A DNA stretch of 64,000 bases from Acrocarpospora macrocephala (GTDB lineage Bacteria > Actinomycetota > Actinomycetes > Streptosporangiales > Streptosporangiaceae). Made by a program: the position numbers and the translations under genes. A model generated the notes under the pieces. The model had not been told where the DNA came from and made no database searches. It worked only from the letters and a program-made list of their open reading frames with translations. Location of the stretch: the NCBI RefSeq assembly GCF_009687865.1, contig NZ_BLAE01000041.1:24462-88461 (forward strand), written 5' to 3'. Positions 34,178 to 42,554 of the stretch are shown here, piece by piece (position 1 is the stretch's first letter; each line of letters begins with the position of its first letter).

Positions 34178-34951
34178 TCAGCCCACCCGGACCGCGAAGC
34201 CGGGATCGGCCCGATCCCAGGGGGTGAATCGGGTCAGCACCGCGGGGTCGTGGCCCGCGACCACGGTGCCGCCAATGTCGCGGACGGTGTCGAAGCCCCG
34301 GTACATGCCCGTCAGGTTCGCGAAGACGGCGAACGGCCGGTCCAGGTCGAGCTCGTCGTAGTAGTGCACGGCGTCGGAGGCGAGCAGCACCTGCCCGTCC
34401 TCGCCGTCCACCAGCGCGATCAGCTGGCCGGGGGTGTGCCCGCCGACCTCGACCAGTTCGACGCCGGGGGCGGCCTGGTGCCGGTCGCGGATCCGGGTGA
34501 CCTGCCCGGCGGCGTCGAGCCGGGTTAGCGTGTCGATGTCGGCGGTCTCGACGGCGTGCGCGAACTGGGCGCGGCGCGCGTACGGGCCGGTCCAGAACGC
34601 CAGCTCCCGGTCGCTGATTACTATCTCGGCGCGCGGGAACAGGCCGACCTGACCGGTGTGGTCGTAGTGGCCGTGCGTGACGATCACGGTGCCGACGTCA
34701 GCGGGTTCCACGCCCAGCCGGGCGAGCGCCTCGGGCAGGGCGCACAGGGTGGTCCGGCCGCGCGCGTCGCCGACCTCGGGCGTGAAGCCGGTGTCCACCA
34801 GGATGGTCCGGCCGCCGCCGCGCAGTAGCCAGAAGTAGTAGTCCATCCTGATTTCCCGGTCGGGTTCGCCGTAGGTGGTGTGGTTCGCGTACAGGTCGCT
34901 GGCCCGCGATTCCCGGGTCGCGTAGCGGATCGCGAGGACCTCGTAACTCAT
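34178..34951 (-). CDS. MBL-fold hydrolase (N-acyl homoserine lactonase family)
   Basis: The 257-residue protein has the zinc motif THGHYDHTG, a later VGGHTPGQ and a VAGHDP, as in AiiA-type lactonases. It opens with SYEVLAIRYATRESRASDLYANH, a sequence also present in its plus-arm paralogue at 44568. In this setting it may open a lactone made by the adjacent Baeyer-Villiger-type monooxygenase rather than quench signals. The start at 34951 has only four bases between it and the monooxygenase stop. Confidence 0.9.
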   Translation of the reverse strand: MSYEVLAIRYATRESRASDLYANHTTYGEPDREIRMDYYFWLLRGGGRTILVDTGFTPEVGDARGRTTLCALPEALARLGVEPADVGTVIVTHGHYDHTGQVGLFPRAEIVISDRELAFWTGPYARRAQFAHAVETADIDTLTRLDAAGQVTRIRDRHQAAPGVELVEVGGHTPGQLIALVDGEDGQVLLASDAVHYYDELDLDRPFAVFANLTGMYRGFDTVRDIGGTVVAGHDPAVLTRFTPWDRADPGFAVRVG

Positions 34952-34955
34952 GGCA

Positions 34956-36416
34956 TCACCGGTAGCTGAGCGCGGACCGCGGCTGGGTCCGGCACAGCAC
35001 GTAGTAGACGAAGTGGGTGCGCGGCCACTGGGTGACGTTCGCGCCCGACGGCGAGTGGTAGTAGTTGTGGCAGCCGGCGTCCATCGCCGAAGCGTGCTTG
35101 GCCAGCTGCCGGTCCACCCAGCGCACGTGGCGTTCCAGGGCGCTCGGATGGGTGTCGACACGTTGTACGCGTTTGCGCAGCACCGTGCGGATGGCGCGCA
35201 CCGCCACCTCGGCCTGCCGTTCGAGCTGGGCGATGATGGAGAAGCCACCGTTGGTGTTCGGGCCGTACAGGATGAAGAAGTTGGGGAAGCCCGGCACGGT
35301 GACACCGAGGAACGCGCGCGGGCGGTCGCCCCAGAAGTCCTGGATGTCCGTGCCGTCGCGGCCGGTCACCGTGAACTGGGAGAGGAACCGGGTGGGCTGG
35401 AAGCCGGTGCTAAGGATGAGCACGTCGGCCTCGTGCTCGACGCCGAGGTCGTCGACGACGCCCTTGGGGGTGACTTCCTTGATCGCCTGGGGGACCAGTT
35501 CGACGTTCGGGCGATTGAGGGTGGGATAGAAGCTGCTGGCGAAGATCGGGCGCTTGCAGCCCCACGGGTAGGAGGGCGTCACCGCCGCGCGTACGGCCGG
35601 ATCGTCGATGGCGGTGGCGATGTAGCGCAGGCACAGGTCGCGCATCCGGCGCTGCTCGCGCCCGCCCAGGTCGTACGCCTTGAAGCGGCGCCCCGACTGC
35701 AGGAAGAGCTTGAACCGGTAGAGCCTGCGCAGCGCGGGGAACCGCCGGAAACGGGCCCGCTCCGCCGGGGTGAACGCCCGCTCGCCCTTCGGCTCCACCC
35801 AGCCGGGTTCGCGCTGGAACACCTGCAACCGCTCGACCTGCGGCGCGATGGCCGGCACGATCTGCACCGCGGTCGAGCCGGTGCCGACGACGGCCACCCG
35901 CTTGCCGGTGAGATCCACCTCCTCGTCCCACCGGGAGGTGTGAAAGCTGACTCCCTCGAAAGTGTCCATGCCCGGCCAGGCCGGATAACGCGGGACGTTC
36001 AGCAGGCCGACCGCGCTGATGACGAAACGGTAGGCCTCCTCCGCGCCGTCGCTGGTGCGCACCCGGTAGCAGCCGGTCTCTTCCTCCCAGGTCACCGATT
36101 CGACCCGGACGCCGAAACGGAAACGGGGGCGCAGCCCGAACTCTTCCACCACCGACTCGGCGTAGTCGCGCAGCTCCGGCTGGGTGGCGTGGGTGCGCGG
36201 CCAGTCGCGCGGGGCGAAGGAGAAGGAGTAGGCGTGGGAGGGGATGTCCACCTCGCAGCCGGGATACCGGTTGTCCCACCAGGTGCCGCCGGGCGCCGGC
36301 GACTGCTCGAAGACGACGAAATCGTCGATTCCGGCCTTGAGCAGTTTGACCGCCGCGGCGATGCCCCCGAAGCCGCCGCCGATGATCGCGACCCCGCCGA
36401 TCGTGCTACCGGGCAT
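34956..36416 (-). CDS. Flavin monooxygenase, Baeyer-Villiger type
   Basis: The 486-residue protein has two dinucleotide motifs (GGGFGGIAAA near 14 and VGTGSTAVQIVP near 185) and between them the Baeyer-Villiger fingerprint FEGVSFHTSRWD. It uses FAD and NADPH to insert oxygen next to a carbonyl, turning ketones into esters or lactones. An MBL-fold lactonase follows at once, a pairing that makes sense if the product is a lactone. Its start overlaps the CMD gene by 11 bases. Confidence 0.9.
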   Translation of the reverse strand: MPGSTIGGVAIIGGGFGGIAAAVKLLKAGIDDFVVFEQSPAPGGTWWDNRYPGCEVDIPSHAYSFSFAPRDWPRTHATQPELRDYAESVVEEFGLRPRFRFGVRVESVTWEEETGCYRVRTSDGAEEAYRFVISAVGLLNVPRYPAWPGMDTFEGVSFHTSRWDEEVDLTGKRVAVVGTGSTAVQIVPAIAPQVERLQVFQREPGWVEPKGERAFTPAERARFRRFPALRRLYRFKLFLQSGRRFKAYDLGGREQRRMRDLCLRYIATAIDDPAVRAAVTPSYPWGCKRPIFASSFYPTLNRPNVELVPQAIKEVTPKGVVDDLGVEHEADVLILSTGFQPTRFLSQFTVTGRDGTDIQDFWGDRPRAFLGVTVPGFPNFFILYGPNTNGGFSIIAQLERQAEVAVRAIRTVLRKRVQRVDTHPSALERHVRWVDRQLAKHASAMDAGCHNYYHSPSGANVTQWPRTHFVYYVLCRTQPRSALSYR

Positions 36417-36975
36417 GAGGCGGTTCGACGCCGAAGACGGCGAGCTGCGTGGCCGTCAGCTGATACCAGCCGACGAGCACGGTGATCTCGAACAGGCCCT
36501 GGGCCCCCAGCACGGCGACGGCCTGCTCGTAGGCGTCGTCGCCGAGGTCGCCGGAGTCGATCAGGGCACGGGTGACCGTGTACGCGACCTGCTCCCGCTC
36601 GTCGGTCAGGCCCGGGTCGCGGCCCGCGCACAGATCCTCGATCTCGGTCTCGGACAGGCCCGCGCCGGGCGCGGTGAGGCGGTGGGCATACAGCTCGTAC
36701 GGGCTGTCGCGATGATGCGCGACCTGCAGCGTGACGATCTCCCGGATCCGGTGGCTGACCGAGAGGTCGAACCGGATGGCCCCGCCGAGCAGCTCGAACG
36801 CCTCCCCGATGGCCGGGCTGAGCAGCCAGGCGTTGGTGGGCCCCAGCAGCCGGCCCTCATCGTCGACGATCGGGTAGGGCGTCCTGCCGACGCGCCGCCC
36901 CGTGGTCAGGCGTTCGTGGATCGCCCACTGCCGCGCGTTCAGCTCACCGGTCTCGAAGAGCCTGAGCCTGCTCAT
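36406..36975 (-). CDS. Carboxymuconolactone decarboxylase-like protein
   Basis: The 189-residue protein has the CMD-like helical core (HRIREIVTLQVAHHRDSPYELYAHRLTA) but lacks the CxxC peroxidase pair. The N-terminal 60 residues are an extension seen in longer members. It lies between the bicupin and the monooxygenase, overlapping both, so it belongs to the same pathway. The reaction is unknown. Confidence 0.8.
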   Translation of the reverse strand: MSRLRLFETGELNARQWAIHERLTTGRRVGRTPYPIVDDEGRLLGPTNAWLLSPAIGEAFELLGGAIRFDLSVSHRIREIVTLQVAHHRDSPYELYAHRLTAPGAGLSETEIEDLCAGRDPGLTDEREQVAYTVTRALIDSGDLGDDAYEQAVAVLGAQGLFEITVLVGWYQLTATQLAVFGVEPPHAR

Positions 36976-37886
36976 CAGACCTCACCCGGCATCGGATAGT
37001 CGGCCGCGTTCAGCACCCAGCCGTCCATCTTCGAGAAGTCCATCCGGGGCGGGGAGAAGATGTCGATCAGATGGTTGACGTCCTCGCCGACCGCCTGGCT
37101 GGTGTGCAGCGCCGGCGGCGGGATGATCGTGAGCGACGGGCTGCCGCACGGCTCGTGCTGGTCCTCGCGCCACTCGCTCAGGTCCGTGGTCCACGGCCAG
37201 CGCAGGTGGTGAATGTACTCTCCCTCCAGCAGCAGCGAGCACTGCTCGAAGTCGTCGTGCAGGTGCGGCGACATCCGCGTGGTGTCGCGCGGGCCGGTGC
37301 GCGGGTGGATGTAGTTCACCATGAACGTCGAGCACCGGAAGAGCCGGAACGGCGGCTCGGCCAGGCCGGGCACGTCCAGGTCATAGGTGCGCAGGCGCGG
37401 GCCGCCGACCGGGTCCGGCCAGGCCACCAGGGGCGCGACGGTCGGATGCGGCTCCCGGTACGACTCCTCGTTGGCCGCCCTGGCCCACGGAGGCGCGGTG
37501 CGCGCCGTGAAGATCGTCACCACGCGGCCCTCTCCGCTGAGCCGCACGGTGCCCGCCTGCGGGGGCACGAAGGTGAGCGTGCCGCCGGGGACCTTGGTGG
37601 CCTCCCCGTCGAGGGTGATCAGCGCCGTGACAGCGGTGTCCGGCAGCAGCACCGCGCACTCGTCGGCGCCTCCGGGCAGCGCGAACTCGACCTCTCCGGC
37701 CAGGTCGGTGTAGCCGATGACGAGGTGCTGGCTGCGGCCGTACCAGGTGTGGCTCTCCCCTTCGGTGACGGCGGGCGGCAGCTCGTAGAACTTGACGTGG
37801 TCGGCGTCGGCGGCGGGACCCGCCGGCGTCGCGGTGGCGGTCGTTCCCGGCAGCGCGGAACGCGCGTCGCTCGGGTCGTAGGGCAT
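36975..37886 (-). CDS. Bicupin-like protein of unknown reaction
   Basis: The 303-residue protein has two beta-rich halves. The second carries cupin-type metal ligands (MSPHLHDDFEQCSLLLEGEYIHHL) and a possible closing His in PALHTSQ; the first seems to lack metal ligands. It is likely a metal-dependent dioxygenase, isomerase or lyase. It is the second gene of the minus arm, 63 bases after the aldolase, with its stop overlapping the next ATG by one base. Confidence 0.65.
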   Translation of the reverse strand: MPYDPSDARSALPGTTATATPAGPAADADHVKFYELPPAVTEGESHTWYGRSQHLVIGYTDLAGEVEFALPGGADECAVLLPDTAVTALITLDGEATKVPGGTLTFVPPQAGTVRLSGEGRVVTIFTARTAPPWARAANEESYREPHPTVAPLVAWPDPVGGPRLRTYDLDVPGLAEPPFRLFRCSTFMVNYIHPRTGPRDTTRMSPHLHDDFEQCSLLLEGEYIHHLRWPWTTDLSEWREDQHEPCGSPSLTIIPPPALHTSQAVGEDVNHLIDIFSPPRMDFSKMDGWVLNAADYPMPGEV

Positions 37887-37916
37887 GGGAACGTTCTCCT
37901 CTGGTTGGGCGGGGGA

Positions 37917-37959
37917 GTCAGTGCAGGCGGGGGTCAGTGCAGGCGGGGGTCAGGGCAGG
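37917..37959. repeat. 16-bp tandem repeat at the aldolase stop
   Basis: GTCAGTGCAGGCGGGG occurs twice in a row and continues partially into the aldolase stop codon. It multiplies TCA triplets, so the minus strand has TGA stops in more than one frame here. Confidence 0.7.
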
Positions 37960-38714
37960 GGGAGCGGGCCGGCGGCGTTGCGGAGCTGGGCCGCCGCCCG
38001 GCCGAAGATGCTCGCGTCGTTGCTGATCATGACGAACGAGAAGCCGTCCCGAGCCGCCTCCTGGGCGGCCGCCGCGTCGCGGGCCGCGACGCCGCACGGC
38101 AGGCCGCGGGCCTTCGCGCCCGCGAGCAGGCGGTCGACGTGCCGCCGCAGCACGGGATCGTCGGCCTTCAGGCCGGTGGAGAGCGTCAGGTCGCCCATGC
38201 CGAGGAAGACGCCGTTCAGGCCGGGGGTGTCGAGAATCTCCTCGACCTCCTCCAGCGCGCTCAGGTCCTCCAGCTGGGGGATGCGCAGGGTCTCCTCGTC
38301 GCCGCGCCGCACGTACTCGGCGTTGCCGTCGAGTCCCCAGGCGCCCGCGCGGGAGGTGCTGCCGGAACCCCGGGTGCCGCGCGGCGGGAAGATCATGCCG
38401 CTCATCGCCCGCTCGGCGTCGGCCCTGCCGGTCACATGCGGCACCAGGATGCCGTCGGCGCCGATGTCGAGCACGCGCTGCAGATGGCTGCCACCCGCGT
38501 CGGGCACCCGGACCAGAGCGTGCACGCCGAGGCCCTGCGCCACGACGACGGCCCGGTAGGCCGACTCCAGGCTGATCGGGCTGTGCTCCATGTCGACCAC
38601 GACGAAGTCGAAGCCCGCGCGGGCCAGCAGTTCGACGGTCTCCAAGGCCGGGATCTTGACCCAGGTGCCGACCAGGCACCGGTCGGCGCCGCGGAGCCGT
38701 TCGAGCATGCGCAT
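37950..38714 (-). CDS. HpcH/HpaI-family aldolase
   Basis: The 254-residue enzyme matches the 2-keto-3-deoxy acid aldolase family: VGTWVKIPALETVELLARAGFDFVVVDMEHSP, metal-binding Glu and Asp positions in FLGMGDLTLS and the Arg-containing ALVRVPD strand. It cleaves 2-keto-4-hydroxy acids to pyruvate and an aldehyde. It is the first gene of the minus arm, divergent from the IclR regulator, and would supply the final carbon-carbon cleavage of the pathway. Confidence 0.9.
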   Translation of the reverse strand: MRMLERLRGADRCLVGTWVKIPALETVELLARAGFDFVVVDMEHSPISLESAYRAVVVAQGLGVHALVRVPDAGGSHLQRVLDIGADGILVPHVTGRADAERAMSGMIFPPRGTRGSGSTSRAGAWGLDGNAEYVRRGDEETLRIPQLEDLSALEEVEEILDTPGLNGVFLGMGDLTLSTGLKADDPVLRRHVDRLLAGAKARGLPCGVAARDAAAAQEAARDGFSFVMISNDASIFGRAAAQLRNAAGPLPLP

Positions 38715-38742
38715 GGAGGTCTCCTTGTCCGTGAGTTAGCTC

Positions 38743-38774
38743 CGCTATCCGGGATTTCTATCCTGCATAGCGGG
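38743..38774. promoter_or_regulatory. Inverted repeat upstream of the aldolase operon
   Basis: CCGCTAT and ATAGCGG flank 18 bases that also contain GGGAT/ATCCT-like elements, about 30 bases before the aldolase start. It is a probable regulator site, perhaps for the divergent IclR protein. Confidence 0.45.
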
Positions 38775-38820
38775 ATCTGGTTGACCGTAGGCATTTCGGG
38801 CGAACTGCGTCAAGAGGCCC

Positions 38821-38849
38821 TTTCATCACGGAAGTTGTTATGGATGAAA
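38821..38849. promoter_or_regulatory. Inverted repeat upstream of the iclR gene
   Basis: TTTCATC and GATGAAA are perfect arms separated by 15 bases. The site lies about 110 bases before the IclR start and in the shared divergent region, in an AT-rich spot typical of a promoter. Confidence 0.45.
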
Positions 38850-38961
38850 TGTGCTGGAAACCTTGACGGACCCCGAAGACTGTGGCCTACAGTCCGGCGT
38901 ATCGGATGAGTGGACATTCGCCCCGTACTCCGGGACAGCGCCGTACGAGAGGATCCGCGCA

Positions 38962-39729
38962 GTGGCATCCCAAGAAGGGCTGGACATACCCAGCGGCGAC
39001 ATCCAGGTGGTCGCCCGGGTGGTGCAGCTGCTGCGGCTGCTCGGCGAGGCCGGGAGCATCGACCTGGTCTCGGCGGCCCAGGAGCTGAGCGTCGGCAAGT
39101 CGACGGCCCACCGCTACCTGGCCTCCATGGAGAACCACGGCCTGCTGCAGCGCAGGAGCCGCAACCGCTACGAGTTCGGCACCCTGCTCGCCGAGCTCGG
39201 CACGATGGCGCTGTCCCGGCTCGGCGTGGTCAACCTGGCCCGGCCGGTGATGGAGCAGGTCAGCATCCGGGTCCGGCACACCGTCGTGCTCAGCATCTGG
39301 AACGGCCGCTGCCCGGTGGTGGCCCAGGTGCACGAGGACAGCAGCCGCACCGCCCACGTCGTCATCCGGGTCGGCAGCACGCTGCGGCCCGGGACCGCCC
39401 AGGACTGCGTGTTCCGCGCGTTCCAGGACGAGTCCTTCCACCGGCGTTACCGCGAAGGGCCGGTGGATCTCGCCCAGGATCCGATCGGCGGTCTTGAGGA
39501 GGTGCGCAGGACCGGCGTGGCGATCCGGTCCAGCGGTTCTGAAGGCGTGCGCGCGGTCGCCGTGCCCGTCCGGGACGCCGACGGGATGGTCGTCGCCACT
39601 CTGGCCGTGGTCGGCGTGACCTCGCTGGTGCCGGAGGAGGACGACAGCGATGTCGTGATGGTCCTGCGGGACGGCTCGCGGGCGATCACCCAGGCGTTGC
39701 GGGCTTCGCTCGAAGTCGCGGGCGACTAA
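38962..39729 (+). CDS. IclR-family transcriptional regulator
   Basis: The 255-residue regulator has the IclR winged helix (VVARVVQLLRLLGEAGSIDLVSAAQELSVGKSTAHRYLASMENHGLL) and the effector domain (VVLSIWNGRCPVVAQV..., VRAVAVPVRDADGMVVATLAV). The GTG at 38962, eight bases after GAGAGGA, gives the usual length; an upstream ATG at 38851 adds a non-conserved extension. It stands between the two catabolic arms and most likely controls both in response to a pathway acid. Confidence 0.88.
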   Translation: MASQEGLDIPSGDIQVVARVVQLLRLLGEAGSIDLVSAAQELSVGKSTAHRYLASMENHGLLQRRSRNRYEFGTLLAELGTMALSRLGVVNLARPVMEQVSIRVRHTVVLSIWNGRCPVVAQVHEDSSRTAHVVIRVGSTLRPGTAQDCVFRAFQDESFHRRYREGPVDLAQDPIGGLEEVRRTGVAIRSSGSEGVRAVAVPVRDADGMVVATLAVVGVTSLVPEEDDSDVVMVLRDGSRAITQALRASLEVAGD

Positions 39730-39816
39730 TTCAGGTAAGCGGGTGGCGGGGGTGAACCCGGGATCATCCGGCGCGTCCTCGGAGCGCGGTGATCCATCAC
39801 TCAGAAAGGCACATAT

Positions 39817-40869
39817 ATGAGGCACACACACCTACGCTCCCTGCTGATCACCGGTACGCTCCTCGCCGCCACGGCGGCCTGCGGGAGCGGCGCCACGTCC
39901 ACGGCCGAGGAGAAGACCCTGACCTGGGCGAGCACCGGCGGGCAGTTCCAGGAGGACGAGAAGAAGGCCCTGCAGGAGCCGTTCACCGCCAAGACGGGCA
40001 CCACGTTCGTCAACGTCAGCCCCGCCGACCCGGCCCAGGTCAAGGCCATGGTCGCGTCCGGCAAGACGCAGTGGGACCTGGCCAACATGAGCTGGATCTA
40101 CGCGGGCGCGTACTGCGGCGAGCTGTACGAGAAACTCGACGACCCCGGCCTGGATCGCAGCAAGTTCCCCCCGGGCACCACCCACGACTGCTTCGTGCCC
40201 ACCTACCGGTACGCGAACGTCTTCAGCTACAACGCCGACGACTACAAGGACAATCCTCCCACCAAGATCGAGGACTTCTTCGACGTGGAGCGCTTCCCCG
40301 GCAAGCGCATCGTCCAGGACTACCCCAAGAACGGCCTGCTCGAGGCCGCCCTCGTCGCCGACGGGGTCCCGCCGGACAAGGTCTACCCGCTGGACGTCGA
40401 CCGGGCGTTCCGCAAGCTCGACACCATCAAGTCGTCCCTGGTCTTCGCGCCCAGCTACGGCGCCGTGCAGCAGATGCTGGTGGACCGCCAGGGCTCCATG
40501 GTGATCACCGTGACCGCCCGCTCCATCGTCACCGCCCAGAGCGGTGCGAACCTGAAGGCGGTCTGGGACTTCACCACCACCGACATCGGCGCCCTGGTCA
40601 TCCCCAAGGGCGCGCCGCACAAGGCCCTGGCCCAGCAGGGCCTCGTCTTCGTCACCGAACCCGCCCAGGCCAAGGCGTACGCCGAGCTGACCGGCACCGC
40701 CCCCGCCCGCTCGGACGTGGACATCTCCAGCATCGCCTACAGCGACATCCAGAAGTCGTTCAACGCCTTCCTGCCCGACCGCGGCCGGCTCCTGGAGCAG
40801 GACAAGCCGTGGTGGATCGAGAACACCGACGCCCTGGTGAAGCGCTGGACGAGCTGGAAGGTCAGCTAG
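39817..40869 (+). CDS. ABC transporter substrate-binding lipoprotein (PotD-like)
   Basis: The 350-residue protein has a lipoprotein signal with lipobox LAATAAC. The extracellular domain resembles PotD/spermidine-type binding proteins (VNVSPADPAQVKAMVASGKTQWDLANMSW, then NVFSYNADDY). It would deliver an organic solute to the permeases that follow at once. The ligand is probably the cluster's substrate; polyamine specificity cannot be assumed. AGAAAGG precedes the ATG. Confidence 0.9.
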   Translation: MRHTHLRSLLITGTLLAATAACGSGATSTAEEKTLTWASTGGQFQEDEKKALQEPFTAKTGTTFVNVSPADPAQVKAMVASGKTQWDLANMSWIYAGAYCGELYEKLDDPGLDRSKFPPGTTHDCFVPTYRYANVFSYNADDYKDNPPTKIEDFFDVERFPGKRIVQDYPKNGLLEAALVADGVPPDKVYPLDVDRAFRKLDTIKSSLVFAPSYGAVQQMLVDRQGSMVITVTARSIVTAQSGANLKAVWDFTTTDIGALVIPKGAPHKALAQQGLVFVTEPAQAKAYAELTGTAPARSDVDISSIAYSDIQKSFNAFLPDRGRLLEQDKPWWIENTDALVKRWTSWKVS

Positions 40870-40872
40870 CCG

Positions 40873-41772
40873 ATGGCCGCCGACACCGCCGCGCCCCCAA
40901 AGCGCACGCTGTCACCCTCCGGGCGGCGGCGGGTCGGGGGCCTGCTGCTCCTGCTGCCCGCCCTGGTCGCGCTGACGCTGTTCTTCGTGCTGCCGCTGCT
41001 GAGCATCATCGTGGACAGCGTCACCGACCCCGAGCCCGGCCTGGGCAACTACGCCTCGCTCTTCACCGACGGCTACACCCTCCGGGTGCTGGGGCGCACG
41101 CTGCTGGTCGCGCTGGTGGTCACGGTGGCCGGGGTCCTGCTCGCCTACCCCTACGCGTACATGATGACCCTGGCCGGGCCTTCGGTGCGGGCCGTGATGG
41201 TCACGGTCGTGCTGGTGCCCTTCTGGACCAGCATGCTGGCGCGCAACTTCGCGTGGATGGTCCTGATGCAGGACGGCGGCGTGGTGCAGGGCGTCTTCGG
41301 CCTGGTCGGGCTGGGGGATGTCACGCTGCTGGGCACCACCACGGCGGTGACCATCTCGATGACCCAGGTGCTGCTGCCCTTCATGGTGCTGCCGATGTTC
41401 AGCGTCATGCAGCAGATCGACCGGCGGCTGACGCTGGCCGGGCAGAGCCTGGGCGCGAGCCGCTTCTCCTCGTTCCGTAAGGTGTACTTCCCGCTCTCGC
41501 TGCCGGGGGTCGCCGCGGGGGCGTCGCTGGTGTTCGTCCTGGCCCTCGGCTTCTACGTCACCCCCGCGCTGCTCGGCTCGCCGCAGAGTTCCATGATCGC
41601 CCAGGTGATCAGCGTGCGCACCCGGGACCTGCTCGACTTCGGGGGCGGTGGCGCGATGGGCGTCTTCATGCTGGTCGTCACGCTCGCCGTACTGGCCGCC
41701 AGCCGCCGGCTGACCGGGCCGGGCGGCGCGGCCGGCGCGGCCCACGCGATCGTTGGGGGGAACGAGCGATGA
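40873..41772 (+). CDS. ABC transporter permease (PotB-like)
   Basis: The 299-residue protein has six membrane segments and the EAA-type loop (LTLAGQSLGASRFSSFRKVYFPLSLPGVAAGASLVF). It starts three bases after the binding-protein stop and overlaps the second permease by four bases. It forms half of the importer channel. Confidence 0.92.
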   Translation: MAADTAAPPKRTLSPSGRRRVGGLLLLLPALVALTLFFVLPLLSIIVDSVTDPEPGLGNYASLFTDGYTLRVLGRTLLVALVVTVAGVLLAYPYAYMMTLAGPSVRAVMVTVVLVPFWTSMLARNFAWMVLMQDGGVVQGVFGLVGLGDVTLLGTTTAVTISMTQVLLPFMVLPMFSVMQQIDRRLTLAGQSLGASRFSSFRKVYFPLSLPGVAAGASLVFVLALGFYVTPALLGSPQSSMIAQVISVRTRDLLDFGGGGAMGVFMLVVTLAVLAASRRLTGPGGAAGAAHAIVGGNER

Positions 41773-42554
41773 CCGCCCGGCCCTGGTTGAAGATCGTCGC
41801 GGTGCTGGTCGGGCTCTTCCTGACCGTGCCCACGCTGGTCGTCATCCCGATGAGCTTCTCGTCGGCCAAGACCTTCAGGTTCCCGCCCGGCGGCTGGTCC
41901 CTGGAGTGGTACGAGCGCCTGTTCACCTCGCCGGAATGGACCACCGCGATCGTGAACTCCCTCCAGGTGGGGGTGATCACGGCGGTGCTCGCCACCGTGC
42001 TCGGCACCGCCGCCGCGATCGGCGTGACCACGCTGGGCGAGCGCGCCAAGGGGCTCGCCGTCGGCTTCCTGCTGTCGCCGATCATCATCCCCAACATCCT
42101 GATCGCCCTGGTGATCTTCACGACCTTCCTGCGGATCGGCCTGACCGGCAGCCTGTTCGGCATCGCGCTGGCGCACACCGCCCTGGCGCTGCCGTTCGTG
42201 GTGATCGCGGTGACGGCCCGGCTGCAGGGCATGGACCCGGCCCTGCGCAAGGCGGGCGGCAGCCTCGGCGCGCCCCCGTTCGCGGTCTTCCGCAAGATCA
42301 CCCTCCCGCTGGCCATGCCGGGCGTGCTCTCCGGCGCGGTGCTGGCGTTCATCAGCTCCTTCGACGAGGTCGTGATCTCGCTGTTCCTGCAGTCGCCCAC
42401 GGCCATCACCCTCCCCGTCCAGATGTTCAACAGCGTGACCGTGCAGATCGACCCGACCATCTCGGCGGCGTCCAGCCTCATGGTCCTGGTGGTCAGCGTG
42501 CCCATCCTGCTCGCTCAGGTGGTCGGCGCGCGCCGAGGAAGCAGAGGAAAATGA
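41769..42554 (+). CDS. ABC transporter permease (PotC-like)
   Basis: The 261-residue protein has six membrane segments and an EAA loop (LRKAGGSLGAPPFAVFRKITLPLAMPGVLSGAVLAF). The FISSFDEVVISLFLQ stretch near the end is typical of PotC-type permeases. It overlaps both neighbours by four bases. Confidence 0.92.
   Translation: MTARPWLKIVAVLVGLFLTVPTLVVIPMSFSSAKTFRFPPGGWSLEWYERLFTSPEWTTAIVNSLQVGVITAVLATVLGTAAAIGVTTLGERAKGLAVGFLLSPIIIPNILIALVIFTTFLRIGLTGSLFGIALAHTALALPFVVIAVTARLQGMDPALRKAGGSLGAPPFAVFRKITLPLAMPGVLSGAVLAFISSFDEVVISLFLQSPTAITLPVQMFNSVTVQIDPTISAASSLMVLVVSVPILLAQVVGARRGSRGK

Noticed and set aside
34178..34951. Quorum-quenching AHL lactonase as the primary role
   Set aside because: Family similarity allows it, but the position after a Baeyer-Villiger-type monooxygenase inside a catabolic operon, and its duplication in the other arm, favour a metabolic lactone.
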